Positions 52,351-61,064 of a DNA stretch of 64,000 nucleotides are shown piece by piece; position 1 is the first letter of the stretch, and each line of letters begins with the position of its first letter. Below the pieces are notes generated by a model. It saw only the letters and a program-made list of their open reading frames with translations. It had not been told where the DNA came from and did not search any database. This DNA is from Pseudomonas tohonis (lineage in GTDB: Bacteria > Pseudomonadota > Gammaproteobacteria > Pseudomonadales > Pseudomonadaceae), in assembly GCF_012767755.2 (NCBI RefSeq), contig NZ_AP023189.1:1550001-1614000 (forward strand), in the 5' to 3' direction. The position numbers and the translations under genes are program-made.

Positions 52351-52848
52351 TCACCACCAGTACTTGCCGAAGTTCTCGGGGTTGGCCCAGAACTTCGCGT
52401 TCAGCCAGTCGGGTACCTGCTTGTATTCGCGCAGGTCGTAGGTGAACAGGCTGAGCACCTGTTCATCGCGCTGGAAGCGCTCGGTGGCCTGCAGGGCGAG
52501 GGCGAAGAAGTCGGTGTCGGTCCATTCGCAGGCGGCGAGGTCCACCAGCACGGCGATGCGGCTGGCGTTGAGGTTGCGGATGCCGCCGAGCAGCTGCAGG
52601 GCGGTGCGCTTGGGTAGGTGTTCGAGGCAATCGGCGACCAGCGCCAGGTCGAAGCGTTGCGCCGCCTGCTCGGCCGGCAGCGGGCCGGCGGGCACCTGCA
52701 CCACCTGGCTTTCCGGGTGGGCGGCGGCGAAGGCTTCGAGGGCCGGGAGCGGGGAGTTGCCCACCAGCAGCAGGCGCGCCGGTGCATAGCGGTCGAGCAG
52801 GGCGGCAAGGGCCTGCTGCGGGGTGCGGGAGGAGAAGCTTGCGGTCAT
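52351..52848 (-). CDS. DUF6231-family (methyltransferase-like) protein
   Basis: A 165-residue protein with a Rossmann-like core: [17 protein letters not shown], then [11 protein letters not shown] and [13 protein letters not shown], as in degenerate class I methyltransferases. The glycine-rich SAM loop is poorly kept, so catalysis is uncertain. The C-terminus ([33 protein letters not shown]) is characteristic of the Pseudomonas family next to ychJ. It is the first gene of a ychJ-containing unit and divergent from the OmpA-type gene. Confidence 0.85.
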   Translation of the reverse strand: MTASFSSRTPQQALAALLDRYAPARLLLVGNSPLPALEAFAAAHPESQVVQVPAGPLPAEQAAQRFDLALVADCLEHLPKRTALQLLGGIRNLNASRIAVLVDLAACEWTDTDFFALALQATERFQRDEQVLSLFTYDLREYKQVPDWLNAKFWANPENFGKYWW

Positions 52849-52925
52849 CGAAAATCCTCGGACAAGTCTGCGAAGACTAGCCTGCTGCCTGCGGCTGGCC
52901 TAGTGCTGGCGGTTTTTAAATCACA

Positions 52926-52949
52926 GGTCTTTACTCCCCAGTTATCGGT
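52926..52949 (+). promoter_or_regulatory. Conserved motif upstream of the first OmpA-type lipoprotein gene
   Basis: GGTCTTTACTCC followed by TTATCGGT lies 33 bases before the start codon. A sequence agreeing at about 20 of 24 positions lies 30 bases before the second paralogue (53727-53750), so it is probably promoter DNA or an operator duplicated with the gene. Confidence 0.55.
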
Positions 52950-52982
52950 TTCCAAAGGCCGATATCACGAGGAGACACGCAT

Positions 52983-53681
52983 ATGAGCATCACAAGGACA
53001 GCAATACCCTTGCTACTTGTGTCGACTCTGCTGACCGGTTGCGCCGGCCTGCAGAAGACCGACTGGCCCAAGTGTGCAGCAGTAGGCGGTGTAGGCGGTG
53101 CAGCGTTGGGTGCGATCGAAAGCAGTTCCTGGGCAGGCTGGGGCGCGTTGATCGGCGGCGGCATGGCTGCCGGCTACTGCTGGGTCCATGGCGACGGCGA
53201 CGAGGATGGCGATGGTGTGCCTGACAGTCGCGACAAGTGCCCGGGCACTCCGCCGGGCGTGCAGGTGGATGCGAACGGTTGCCCGCCCGCGCCGGTCGTG
53301 GAAGAACGGGTCGAGGAAGTGGTCGTGGTCGAGGACGAGACCATTGTCGTGCGCGACCTGCTGTTCGCCTTCGACTCCGCGACGCTGGACCCGGCCGACA
53401 AGGCCAAGCTGGACACCATCGCCAGCCGCCTGCGCAACGAAGCCCCGACCGCCAAGCTGACCATCACCGGTCACACCGACAGCGTCGGCGCCGACAGCTA
53501 CAACCAGAAACTCTCCGAGAAGCGCGCCCACTCCGTGACGGACTACCTGGTCTCGACCGGCGTACCCAAGGGCAGCATCGTCGGCGTCAGCGGCGCGGGC
53601 GAAAGCCAGCCGGTCGCCGACAACGGCACGGCCGACGGTCGCGCGCTGAACCGCAGGGTGGAAATCCTGATCGACCGCTGA
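52983..53681 (+). CDS. OmpA-family lipoprotein with calcium-binding repeats (paralogue 1)
   Basis: A 232-residue outer-membrane lipoprotein. The lipobox LLTGC follows the signal peptide. A glycine-zipper-like segment (GGVGGAALGAIESSSWAGWG) comes next, then a thrombospondin-3-type acidic repeat (DGDEDGDGVPDSRDKCP) likely to bind calcium, and a peptidoglycan-binding OmpA domain with ITGHTDSVGADSYN, LSEKRA and NRRVEI. GAGGAG lies before the ATG. It shares this architecture and an upstream motif with the next gene. Confidence 0.93.
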   Translation: MSITRTAIPLLLVSTLLTGCAGLQKTDWPKCAAVGGVGGAALGAIESSSWAGWGALIGGGMAAGYCWVHGDGDEDGDGVPDSRDKCPGTPPGVQVDANGCPPAPVVEERVEEVVVVEDETIVVRDLLFAFDSATLDPADKAKLDTIASRLRNEAPTAKLTITGHTDSVGADSYNQKLSEKRAHSVTDYLVSTGVPKGSIVGVSGAGESQPVADNGTADGRALNRRVEILIDR

Positions 53682-53726
53682 ACCCCGCGTCCGTCGCGGC
53701 GTGCAGCTTGTGCGCCGTGACGGGCG

Positions 53727-53750
53727 GGTCTTTACTCCTGTGTTACCGGT
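53727..53750 (+). promoter_or_regulatory. Conserved motif upstream of the second OmpA-type lipoprotein gene
   Basis: GGTCTTTACTCC followed by TTACCGGT repeats the motif at 52926-52949 at nearly the same distance from the start codon. Confidence 0.55.
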
Positions 53751-53780
53751 ATGGGACCGGTGACACAGGAGATCCTCACC

Positions 53781-54515
53781 ATGAGAACCTTCTCACGGGC
53801 TGCTCTACTTCTTCTGGTCGGCAGTGTTCTCTCGGGTTGCGTCTCGACGTCCAGTACGGGCGACGCGCCGCTCAACCAGGGGAACTGGCCTCTTTGCAGT
53901 GCGATTGGCGGTCTGGCCGGCGGTGGGCTGGGCGCTATCGAGAGTTCCGCTTGGGCTGGTGGAGGTGCCGTTGCAGGTGCCATCGTCGGCGGTCTGATCT
54001 GTTACGCACAGGATGGCGACGAGGATGGTGACGGGGTCTTCGACCGCCGTGATACCTGCCCGAACACGCCGGCCGGTACACAGGTCAACCACAACGGTTG
54101 TCCGCAGAAGACCTACCCGGCCGTGGTCAAGGCCGAGGAACCCGCTCCCGAGCCCGCTCCACAGAGCGAGGTGATCGTGCTCAGCGACCAGGGCAAGGTG
54201 CTGTTCGCCTTCGATTCGGCCGAGCTCACCAGCGATGCCAAGTCGCAACTGAACGAAGTGGCCACGCGCCTGAGCGATGCCACCACGGTCAGCGTCAAGG
54301 TCGTGGGCCACACCGACAGCGTCGGTTCCGATACCTATAACCAGGGACTCTCGGAACGGCGTGCCAGGAGTGCGGCCGACTACCTGATCAGCCAGGGCGT
54401 TTCCGCAGGCAAGGTCACCACCGAGGGACTCGGCGAGAGCCAGCCGGTGGCGGACAACGGCACCGATGCCGGACGTGCGCAGAACCGTCGCGTGGAGATC
54501 CACGTCGCTCGTTGA
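53781..54515 (+). CDS. OmpA-family lipoprotein with calcium-binding repeats (paralogue 2)
   Basis: A 244-residue lipoprotein from the ATG at 53781, with AGGAGA eight bases before. The lipobox is LSGC. The glycine-zipper segment (GLAGGGLGAIESSAWAGGGA), the acidic repeat (DGDEDGDGVFDRRDTCP) and the OmpA domain (VVGHTDSVGSDTYN, LSERRARSAADYLIS, NRRVEI) match the preceding gene in order, so the two arose by tandem duplication. The linker before the OmpA domain is Glu/Pro-rich. It should bind peptidoglycan from the outer membrane. Confidence 0.93.
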   Translation: MRTFSRAALLLLVGSVLSGCVSTSSTGDAPLNQGNWPLCSAIGGLAGGGLGAIESSAWAGGGAVAGAIVGGLICYAQDGDEDGDGVFDRRDTCPNTPAGTQVNHNGCPQKTYPAVVKAEEPAPEPAPQSEVIVLSDQGKVLFAFDSAELTSDAKSQLNEVATRLSDATTVSVKVVGHTDSVGSDTYNQGLSERRARSAADYLISQGVSAGKVTTEGLGESQPVADNGTDAGRAQNRRVEIHVAR

Positions 54516-54532
54516 GGCGGCGGCGTCGTACC

Positions 54533-54555
54533 GAAGGGGCCCTCGCGGCCCCTTC
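54533..54555 (+). terminator. Intrinsic terminator after the OmpA-type gene pair
   Basis: GAAGGGGCC (54533-54541) pairs with GGCCCCTTC (54547-54555) around a 5-base loop, 18 bases after the stop, followed by TTCAT. Confidence 0.8.
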
Positions 54556-54628
54556 TTCATGTGCACCATTTGGCAGCGGCGAAGACGAGGAGTAAGGTCG
54601 GCGGACTAAAAAAACAGAGGGGGGTGGC

Positions 54629-54904
54629 ATGAAACTTTTCCTGGGGGTGGGCAAGCTGGTTGCCCTGGTGTTCTGGCTGGCGGTGCTGGCCAATCTGATC
54701 GAACCTTTCGCCAAACCGTTCGCGTCCCTGCTCAACGCCGTCGCCGCCCTGGTGCTCGGCCTGCACCTGCTGGAGCTGGTGGTGTGCAACGGGCAGTTGC
54801 GCACTCGCCCGCGCCCCTGGAACGACCGCCTGCAACTGCTGCTGTTCGGCGTCTTCCACCTGCTCGGCCTGCCCCGTTCCGAGGGAGGTCGCCAGCATGC
54901 GTAA
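54629..54904 (+). CDS. DUF1145-family small membrane protein
   Basis: A 91-residue protein with two hydrophobic segments (KLFLGVGKLVALVFWLAVLANL and LLNAVAALVLGLHLLELVV) and a basic C-terminal part with RPWNDRLQLLLFGVFHL. The pattern is typical of DUF1145/YhhL-type inner-membrane proteins of unknown role. AGGGGGG precedes the ATG. The stop lies eight bases inside the next gene, so the pair are probably coupled. Confidence 0.83.
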   Translation: MKLFLGVGKLVALVFWLAVLANLIEPFAKPFASLLNAVAALVLGLHLLELVVCNGQLRTRPRPWNDRLQLLLFGVFHLLGLPRSEGGRQHA

Positions 54905-55661
54905 GCTCTGCCTCCTGGCCTTGCTGGCCAGCCCCGTGGTCCTGGCTGAAAGCAGCGTCAGCGTCGACGCCAACAGCCTTCTCAAGCTTCCCGCCCGGGT
55001 CGGTTCCCTGAGCCTCGACCGCGTGGTGGTGAACGACTACGGCACCCTGGTGATCCCGGCCAGCGTCACCGAGCTGCGCATCGGCGAGTTGCTGATGGGG
55101 CGGGACGCGCGCATCGGCATCGCCCCCTCCGACCAGCCCTTCAGCCTCGTGGTGCGCCAGGGCGAGATCGGCACCGGCGGCCACATCACCGCGTCCGGCG
55201 CCGCCGGCAGCATGAAGAAGCCGGCCAGCGCAGGCCGCGACCTGAGCCTGCGCCTGGAGCAGGTGCGGGTGGACGAGATCACCCTGGATGTCCGTGGCGG
55301 CATCGGTACGCCCGGCTACAGCGGGCTCGCCGGTGCGGATGGCGATTCGGGCGGCTGCCTCTGGGGCAGCGCCAGCCGTGGCCATGACGGCCAGAACGGC
55401 GGCGACGGCCAGGCCGGGGGCGCGGGCGGCCACATCCGCCTGGAAGTGCCGGTGGATTTCCCTGTCGAACAGGTGAAGGTACGCCTGGAAGGCGGCGCCG
55501 GTGGCCCGGCGGGCGAGGCGGGGGCCGCGGGAGCGGGCGGAGCCGCCAAGGGCTGCCTGTTCTACCGCACCGATGCCGGCGGCAAGGGCCGTCCGGGGCA
55601 ACCGGGCCAGCCGGGCAGCGCGGGGGCTGCCGGCCGGCTCGACGTGGTGCGCATCCAGTAG
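54897..55661 (+). CDS. Secreted collagen-like (Gly-rich) protein
   Basis: A 254-residue exported protein with signal peptide MRKLCLLALLASPVVLAES. Residues about 20-110 are a beta-rich domain (VDANSLLKLPARVGSLSLDRVVVNDYG). From about 130 on there are Gly-rich stretches (GLAGADGDSGG, GQNGGDGQAGGAGG, GGAGGPAGEAGAAGAGG, GKGRPGQPGQPGSAG) with partial Gly-X-Y periodicity like bacterial collagen-like proteins. Two cysteines (GGCLW, KGCLF) may pair. It is likely periplasmic or surface-exposed. Function unknown; it overlaps the DUF1145 gene. Confidence 0.82.
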   Translation: MRKLCLLALLASPVVLAESSVSVDANSLLKLPARVGSLSLDRVVVNDYGTLVIPASVTELRIGELLMGRDARIGIAPSDQPFSLVVRQGEIGTGGHITASGAAGSMKKPASAGRDLSLRLEQVRVDEITLDVRGGIGTPGYSGLAGADGDSGGCLWGSASRGHDGQNGGDGQAGGAGGHIRLEVPVDFPVEQVKVRLEGGAGGPAGEAGAAGAGGAAKGCLFYRTDAGGKGRPGQPGQPGSAGAAGRLDVVRIQ

Positions 55662-55680
55662 TCGTCTAGGCGCCGCGGCC

Positions 55681-56145
55681 TCAGAAGTTCGGACGTGCCG
55701 CGGCGATCGCCACCAGGAACAGGCCCAGCAGCAGGTTGATGCCCACCAGGCGGCGGATGCGACCCAGCACCGCGCCGCCGGTCGGCCAATCCTCGGCCGC
55801 TATCGCGCGGCGCAGCTCCGGCAGCTGCAGGGCGTTGACCCGCAGGAACAGCGCCAGCATGGCGATGTACAGCCCCATCATGATGTGGACGTAGCGCGGC
55901 GCGCCGTCGAAGCCGGCGAAGCGCATGTGCATCATGCCCACGCCGCTCACCGGCAGCAGGACCACCGCCACCCAGACCCAGAGGAAGAAGCGGCGGAACA
56001 CCTCGACCCAGAGCTTCAGCCGTGCCGGCGCATCGAGCGCCTGGACCGCGGCGGGGCGCAGCACCATCCAGGCGAAGAACATGCCGCCGACCCACACCAG
56101 GGCGGCGAGGACGTGGACGGCGTAGAGCGCGGCGAAGGGCGTCAT
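55681..56145 (-). CDS. CopD-like four-helix membrane protein
   Basis: A 154-residue protein with four membrane segments. MTPFAALYAVHVLAALVWVGGMFF holds the conserved His and Trp-x-Gly-Gly of the CopD/YfcC-like family, followed by MMHMRFAG and YVHIMMGLYIAML. The His-rich membrane face suggests haem or metal binding, but the function is unknown. It is divergent from dinG with about 93 bases between starts. Confidence 0.87.
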   Translation of the reverse strand: MTPFAALYAVHVLAALVWVGGMFFAWMVLRPAAVQALDAPARLKLWVEVFRRFFLWVWVAVVLLPVSGVGMMHMRFAGFDGAPRYVHIMMGLYIAMLALFLRVNALQLPELRRAIAAEDWPTGGAVLGRIRRLVGINLLLGLFLVAIAAARPNF

Positions 56146-56238
56146 CGGGTTTTCTCCAGTCGGAAACAGGGCGCGCTATGATAGCCGCCCTGTTAAAGTA
56201 CTGAAAATTTATCCAGCCTTCCGCGCCCGCAAGTACCC

Positions 56239-58383
56239 ATGCTCAGCACCGAACTCAAGTCCCAGATCCAGGGCGCCTATTCCCGTTTCCTCGAAGCCAA
56301 GGGGCTCAAGGCCCGCTACGGCCAGCGCCTGATGATCGCCGAAGTGGCCAAGGTGCTGGGCGCCATCAAGGCCGACGACGAGGGCCATCGCGATGGCGAG
56401 CCCGCCGTGGTCGCGGTGGAGGCGGGAACCGGTACCGGCAAGACGGTCGCCTACAGCCTGGCGGCCATTCCCTCGGCCAAGGCCGCCGGGAAGCGCCTGG
56501 TGATCGCCACCGCCACCGTGGCGCTGCAGGAGCAGATCGTCCACAAGGACCTGCCCGACCTGATCCGCAACAGCGGGCTCAATTTCAGCTTCGCCCTGGC
56601 CAAGGGGCGGGGTCGCTACCTGTGCCTGTCCAAGCTCGACATGCTGCTGCAGGACGGCCAGGCGCAGAGCGCCACCGCGCAGCTGTTCGCCGACGAGGGC
56701 TTTCGCATCGACGTCGACGAGAGCGGGCAGAAGCTGCTCAACCAGATGATCGAGAAGCTCGCCGGCAACCGCTGGGACGGCGACCGCGACTCCTGGCCCG
56801 AGGCGATCGAGGATCAGGACTGGGCGCGCGTCACCACCGATCACAGCCAGTGCACCAAGCGCCACTGCCCCAACTTCCAGCAGTGCGCCTTCTACAAGGC
56901 GCGCGAGGGCATGACCAAGGTCGACGTGATCGTCACCAACCACGACATGGTCCTGGCCGACCTGGCCCTGGGCGGCGGCGCCGTGCTGCCGGACCCGCGC
57001 GAGACCGTCTACGTGTTCGACGAGGGCCATCACCTGCCGGACAAGGCCATCGGCCACTTCGCCCATTTCACCCGCCTGCGTTCCACCGCCGACTGGCTGG
57101 AGACGGTGGCCAAGAACCTCACCAAGCTGCTCGCCCAGCACCCGCTGCCGGGCGACCTCGGCCGCCTGATCGAGAACGTGCCGGAGCTGGCGCGGGAGAT
57201 CCGCGGCCAGCAGCAGTTCATGTTCACCGCCTGCGAGGAGGTCGCCGACTTCCGCGCCGGCGAGGACATGGAAGGGCGCGAGCGCCCGCGCCATCGTTTC
57301 GAGGCCGGCGTGGTCCCCGAGCACCTGATCGAGATGGGTATCGAGCTGAAGAAGGGCTTCGCCAAGCTCAACGACGTCTTCACCCGCCTCACCGAGCTGC
57401 TCAAGGAAGCCATGGACGGGGAGGGCAGCGTCGGCATCGCCAGCCACCAGGCCGAGGAGTGGTACCCGCTGTTCGGCAGCCTGCAGACCCGCGCCCAGGG
57501 CAACTGGGAGCTGTGGACCGCCTTCACCGCCGAGGACCCGGAGGAGAGCCCGCCCATGGCACGCTGGCTGACCCTCGCCGAGTTCGGCTCGGCCTATGAC
57601 ATCGAGGTCAACGCCAGCCCGATCCTCGCCGCCGAGACCCTGCGGCGGAACCTGTGGAACGTCGCCTATGGCGCCCTGGTCACCTCCGCCACGCTCACCG
57701 CGCTCGGCACCTTCGACCGCTACCGCATGCGCGCGGGCCTGCCGAAGAAGGCCGTCACCGCCGTGGTGCCCAGCCCCTTCCACCATGCCGACGCGGGCGT
57801 GCTCAAGGTGCCGGACCTCAAGGCCGACCCCCGCGATGCCGCAGCCCACACCGCCGCGATCATCCGCGACCTGCCGCAACTGGTCGAAGGCTCGCGCGGC
57901 ACCCTGGTGCTCTACGCCTCGCGCAAGCAGATGCAGGAGGTCTTCGACGGCCTCGACCGCGACTGGCGCAAGCGCGTGCTCATCCAGGGCAACCTGTCCA
58001 AGCAGGAGACCCTGAACAAGCACAAGCAGCGGGTGGACGAGGGCGAGACCAGCGTGCTGTTCGGGCTGGCCAGCTTCGCCGAGGGTGTCGACCTGCCCGG
58101 CGCGTACTGCGAGCACGTCGTCATCGCCAAGATCCCCTTCGCCGTGCCCGATGACCCGGTGGAAGCGGCGCTGTCGGAGTGGATCGAGGCGCGCGGCGGC
58201 AACCCCTTCATGGAGATCGCCGTGCCCGATGCATCGCTGCGCCTGGTGCAGGCCTGCGGCCGCCTGCTGCGTACGGAATCCGACCGCGGCACCATCACCC
58301 TGCTCGACCGGCGGGTCGTGACCCAGCGCTACGGCAAGGCGATTCTCAATGCGCTGCCGCCCTTCCGCCGGGAGATCGGCTGA
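56239..58383 (+). CDS. dinG: ATP-dependent DNA helicase DinG
   Basis: An XPD-like 5'-3' helicase of 714 residues that resolves R-loops and aids replication through transcribed regions. Walker A AGTGTGKT is at 62-69, the iron-sulfur cluster cysteines are in GRYLCLS (C129) and HSQCTKRHCPNFQQC (about 205-216), the DEGH box (VFDEGHHLPDK) near 260, and motifs V-VI in FGLASFAEGVDLPG and QACGRLLRTESDRG. Length and motifs are complete. It is divergent from the CopD-like gene; the 93-base gap between holds both promoters. Confidence 0.96.
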   Translation: MLSTELKSQIQGAYSRFLEAKGLKARYGQRLMIAEVAKVLGAIKADDEGHRDGEPAVVAVEAGTGTGKTVAYSLAAIPSAKAAGKRLVIATATVALQEQIVHKDLPDLIRNSGLNFSFALAKGRGRYLCLSKLDMLLQDGQAQSATAQLFADEGFRIDVDESGQKLLNQMIEKLAGNRWDGDRDSWPEAIEDQDWARVTTDHSQCTKRHCPNFQQCAFYKAREGMTKVDVIVTNHDMVLADLALGGGAVLPDPRETVYVFDEGHHLPDKAIGHFAHFTRLRSTADWLETVAKNLTKLLAQHPLPGDLGRLIENVPELAREIRGQQQFMFTACEEVADFRAGEDMEGRERPRHRFEAGVVPEHLIEMGIELKKGFAKLNDVFTRLTELLKEAMDGEGSVGIASHQAEEWYPLFGSLQTRAQGNWELWTAFTAEDPEESPPMARWLTLAEFGSAYDIEVNASPILAAETLRRNLWNVAYGALVTSATLTALGTFDRYRMRAGLPKKAVTAVVPSPFHHADAGVLKVPDLKADPRDAAAHTAAIIRDLPQLVEGSRGTLVLYASRKQMQEVFDGLDRDWRKRVLIQGNLSKQETLNKHKQRVDEGETSVLFGLASFAEGVDLPGAYCEHVVIAKIPFAVPDDPVEAALSEWIEARGGNPFMEIAVPDASLRLVQACGRLLRTESDRGTITLLDRRVVTQRYGKAILNALPPFRREIG

Positions 58384-58520
58384 AACAGCCACCGCGGCGC
58401 TTGACGCCGGGCCCGCCTCTGCGATGATTGCCGGCTTGCGCGGGCACGGTTTTGCAGATCGCGGGCAACATTCGCCCATTCCGCTGTCTATGCACTGACT
58501 TCATGTGGGGAATCGGTTTC

Positions 58521-60959
58521 ATGTCATCCAGAACCAAACCAGCGCTGCTGCTGCCCATCCTGCTCGCCATCGGTGGCTTGAGCGCGGCGGCACAGGCCGA
58601 GACGCTGTTCAACTTCGTACGCCCGCTGGACTCCGTCACCGTCACCACCCAGGACGCCGGCCTGCCCAGCGTGACCGCCGAGAACACGCCCGAGGGCGAG
58701 ATTCTTCGTCGTCTGAATTTCAACCAGGCCGACAAGCCCAGCCTGCGCCTCGCGCCGCAGAGCGGGACCTGGGACTGGAGCAAGGCCGGGGCCATGAGCT
58801 TGCGCCTGCAGAGCGCCATGGACTGGGCCCTGACCCTGGACGTGACCATCGAGAGTGCCGACGGCAAGGTCGTGCGCACCCGCCTGGCCCTGCCCGCCGG
58901 CCCGGCGCAGACACTGCTGGTCCCGCTCACCGCCACCTCGCCCCGCGCCCACGGCATGCGCGCCGCGCCGCCGCAGCCCTGGGTCCGCGACGGCAAGCGC
59001 TACCTGCTGGCCACCGAAGTGGAGGGCGAACTGGACCTGACCAAGGTCAGCGCCGTGACCCTTTCCCTCGACCACCCCAATGCCGTGCAGAGCGTTTTGC
59101 TGGGCCGCTTCGGCACCGCCGAGCAGAGCCTGCAGGACGACTACTACAAGGGCCTGATCGACGGCTACGGGCAGTACACCCGCGCCGACTGGCCGGAGAA
59201 GATCAAGAACGACGAGCAGCTCAAGAGCGCCGCCCAGCAGGAGCGCAAGCAGCTCGATGAGTGGCAGAAGAAGCTCCCCGAGCAGGACGCCTACGGTGGC
59301 TGGCTGGCCGGCCCGAGCTTCGAGGCCAAGGGGTTCTTCCGCACCGAGAAGCGCGATGGGCGCTGGTACCTGGTGACCCCGGAAGGCCATCCCTTCTATT
59401 CCCTGGGCGTCAACGCCGTCACTCCCGAGCACAGCCAGACCTACGTGGAAGGCCGCGAGGCGATGTTCACCGCCCTGCCCAAGGACGGCGAACCCCTGGC
59501 CGCCTGGTACGGCAACGGCGACAGCCGCCGCGACACCGGTTCGACCAAGGGACGCGCCTTCGACCACGGTCGCTGGTACGACTTCTATGGCGCCAACCTG
59601 GAACGCACCTACGGCAAGCAGGACAAGGCCGCCTGGGTCGACCACAGCATCGAGCGCCTCAAGGCCTGGGGCTTCAACACCGTCGGAAACTGGAGCGCGG
59701 GCGAGTTCAACACCCTCCAGCGCATGCCCTACACCATTCCGCTGTCGATCCACGGCGACTACGCCACCATCAGCACCGGCCTCGACTGGTGGGGCGGCAT
59801 GCCCGACCCGTTCGACCCGCGCTTCGCCATGGCCGCCGAACGGGCCATCGCCATCGCCGCGCGTGATCATCGCGACGACCCCTGGCTGATCGGCTACTTC
59901 GCCGACAACGAGCTGGCCTGGGCCGGCCCCGGCGACGATCCGAAATCCCGCTACGCGCTGGCCTACGGCACCCTGCGCCTGACCACCGACGTGCCGGCCA
60001 AGCGTGCCTTCCTCAAGCAGCTGCGCGACAAGTACCGCAACCAGCAGGGCCTGTCCCAGGCCTGGGGCGTCGAGCTGCCCGCGTGGGAGCTGATGGAGGA
60101 CCCGGGCTTCGAGGCGCCGCTGCCGAACCCCGAGCACCCGGCCATCGAGGAAGACCTCAAGCGCTTCCAGCGCTTCTTCGCCGACACCTATTTCAAGACC
60201 ATCGCCGAGTCGATGAAGTGGCACGCGCCGAACCACCTGCTGCTGGGCGGTCGTTTCGCCGCCAGCGTGCCGGAGGCGGTGGAGTCCTGCGCCCAGTACT
60301 GCGATGTGCTGAGCTTCAACTTCTATACCCGCGAACCGCAGCATGGCTACGACTTCGAGTACCTGCGCAAGCTGGACAAGCCGCTGATGGTCACCGAGTT
60401 CCACTTCGGTTCCCGCGATCGCGGCCCGTTCTGGGGGGGCGTGGCCGAGGTCTACAAGGAAGAGGAGCGCGGCCCGGCCTACGCCAACTTCCTGAAGAAG
60501 GCCCTGGAGGAGCCGCTGATCGTCGGCGCCCACTGGTTCCAGTACCTCGACCAGCCGGCCAGTGGCCGACTGCTCGACGGCGAGAACGGCCACCTCGGCC
60601 TGGTGGGTATTACCGACCGTCCCTATGACGGCTTCGTCAAGGCGGTGCGCAAGGCCAACCTGGACGTCGCCGCGCAACTGGCAAAGCCCGTCGAAGCCCA
60701 GCCGGCCGACAAGCCGGCGGAGAAGGCCGCGGCACCGGCTCCCGCTGCCAAGCCCGAGGCCAAGCCTGCTCCCAAGCCGGAAGCCAAGCCCGAGGCCAAG
60801 CCGGTCGAGCCCAAGCCCGAGGCGGCGCCGGCCGAGCAACCCGAGCAATCGGAGAAGCCCGTCGGCAAGCCCACCGACGAGGCGACGCCCAAGCCCGACC
60901 CCGCGCCGAAGGTCGAGACCGACCCCGCGCAGAAGCAGGATGCGCCGGATGCATCCTGA
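58521..60959 (+). CDS. Secreted agarase-like glycoside hydrolase
   Basis: An 812-residue exported protein starting MSSRTKPALLLPILL with signal cleavage near AAQAE. Residues about 25-200 form a beta-sandwich like the galactose-binding domain of agarases. Residues about 260-690 are a (beta/alpha)8 region with FYSLGVNAVTPEH, WGFNTVGNWS, IGYFADNELAW (candidate acid/base Glu) and MVTEFHFGSRDRG (candidate nucleophile Glu), as in beta-agarase/GH42-GH50-like enzymes. The tail of about 110 residues is Pro/Ala/Lys/Glu repeats (KPEAKPAPKPEAKPEAKP), perhaps a wall-spanning spacer. GGGGAA precedes the chosen ATG. A strong terminator follows. Confidence 0.85.
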   Translation: MSSRTKPALLLPILLAIGGLSAAAQAETLFNFVRPLDSVTVTTQDAGLPSVTAENTPEGEILRRLNFNQADKPSLRLAPQSGTWDWSKAGAMSLRLQSAMDWALTLDVTIESADGKVVRTRLALPAGPAQTLLVPLTATSPRAHGMRAAPPQPWVRDGKRYLLATEVEGELDLTKVSAVTLSLDHPNAVQSVLLGRFGTAEQSLQDDYYKGLIDGYGQYTRADWPEKIKNDEQLKSAAQQERKQLDEWQKKLPEQDAYGGWLAGPSFEAKGFFRTEKRDGRWYLVTPEGHPFYSLGVNAVTPEHSQTYVEGREAMFTALPKDGEPLAAWYGNGDSRRDTGSTKGRAFDHGRWYDFYGANLERTYGKQDKAAWVDHSIERLKAWGFNTVGNWSAGEFNTLQRMPYTIPLSIHGDYATISTGLDWWGGMPDPFDPRFAMAAERAIAIAARDHRDDPWLIGYFADNELAWAGPGDDPKSRYALAYGTLRLTTDVPAKRAFLKQLRDKYRNQQGLSQAWGVELPAWELMEDPGFEAPLPNPEHPAIEEDLKRFQRFFADTYFKTIAESMKWHAPNHLLLGGRFAASVPEAVESCAQYCDVLSFNFYTREPQHGYDFEYLRKLDKPLMVTEFHFGSRDRGPFWGGVAEVYKEEERGPAYANFLKKALEEPLIVGAHWFQYLDQPASGRLLDGENGHLGLVGITDRPYDGFVKAVRKANLDVAAQLAKPVEAQPADKPAEKAAAPAPAAKPEAKPAPKPEAKPEAKPVEPKPEAAPAEQPEQSEKPVGKPTDEATPKPDPAPKVETDPAQKQDAPDAS

Positions 60960-61012
60960 GTCATTCGACTGACCGATGGACCCTGCGCCGAACTTCGGCG
61001 AGGTTCACAAAG

Positions 61013-61050
61013 GACGGCGGCCTTGGTAACAATGCCGCCGTCATTTTTTT
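61013..61050 (+). terminator. Strong intrinsic terminator after the agarase-like gene
   Basis: GACGGCGGC (61013-61021) pairs with GCCGCCGTC (61034-61042), followed by ATTTTTTT (61043-61050). It ends two bases before the ribosome site of the next gene, so that gene must rely on read-through or on a promoter inside the hairpin region. Confidence 0.9.
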
Positions 61051-61064
61051 CGAGGAGAGTGCCG

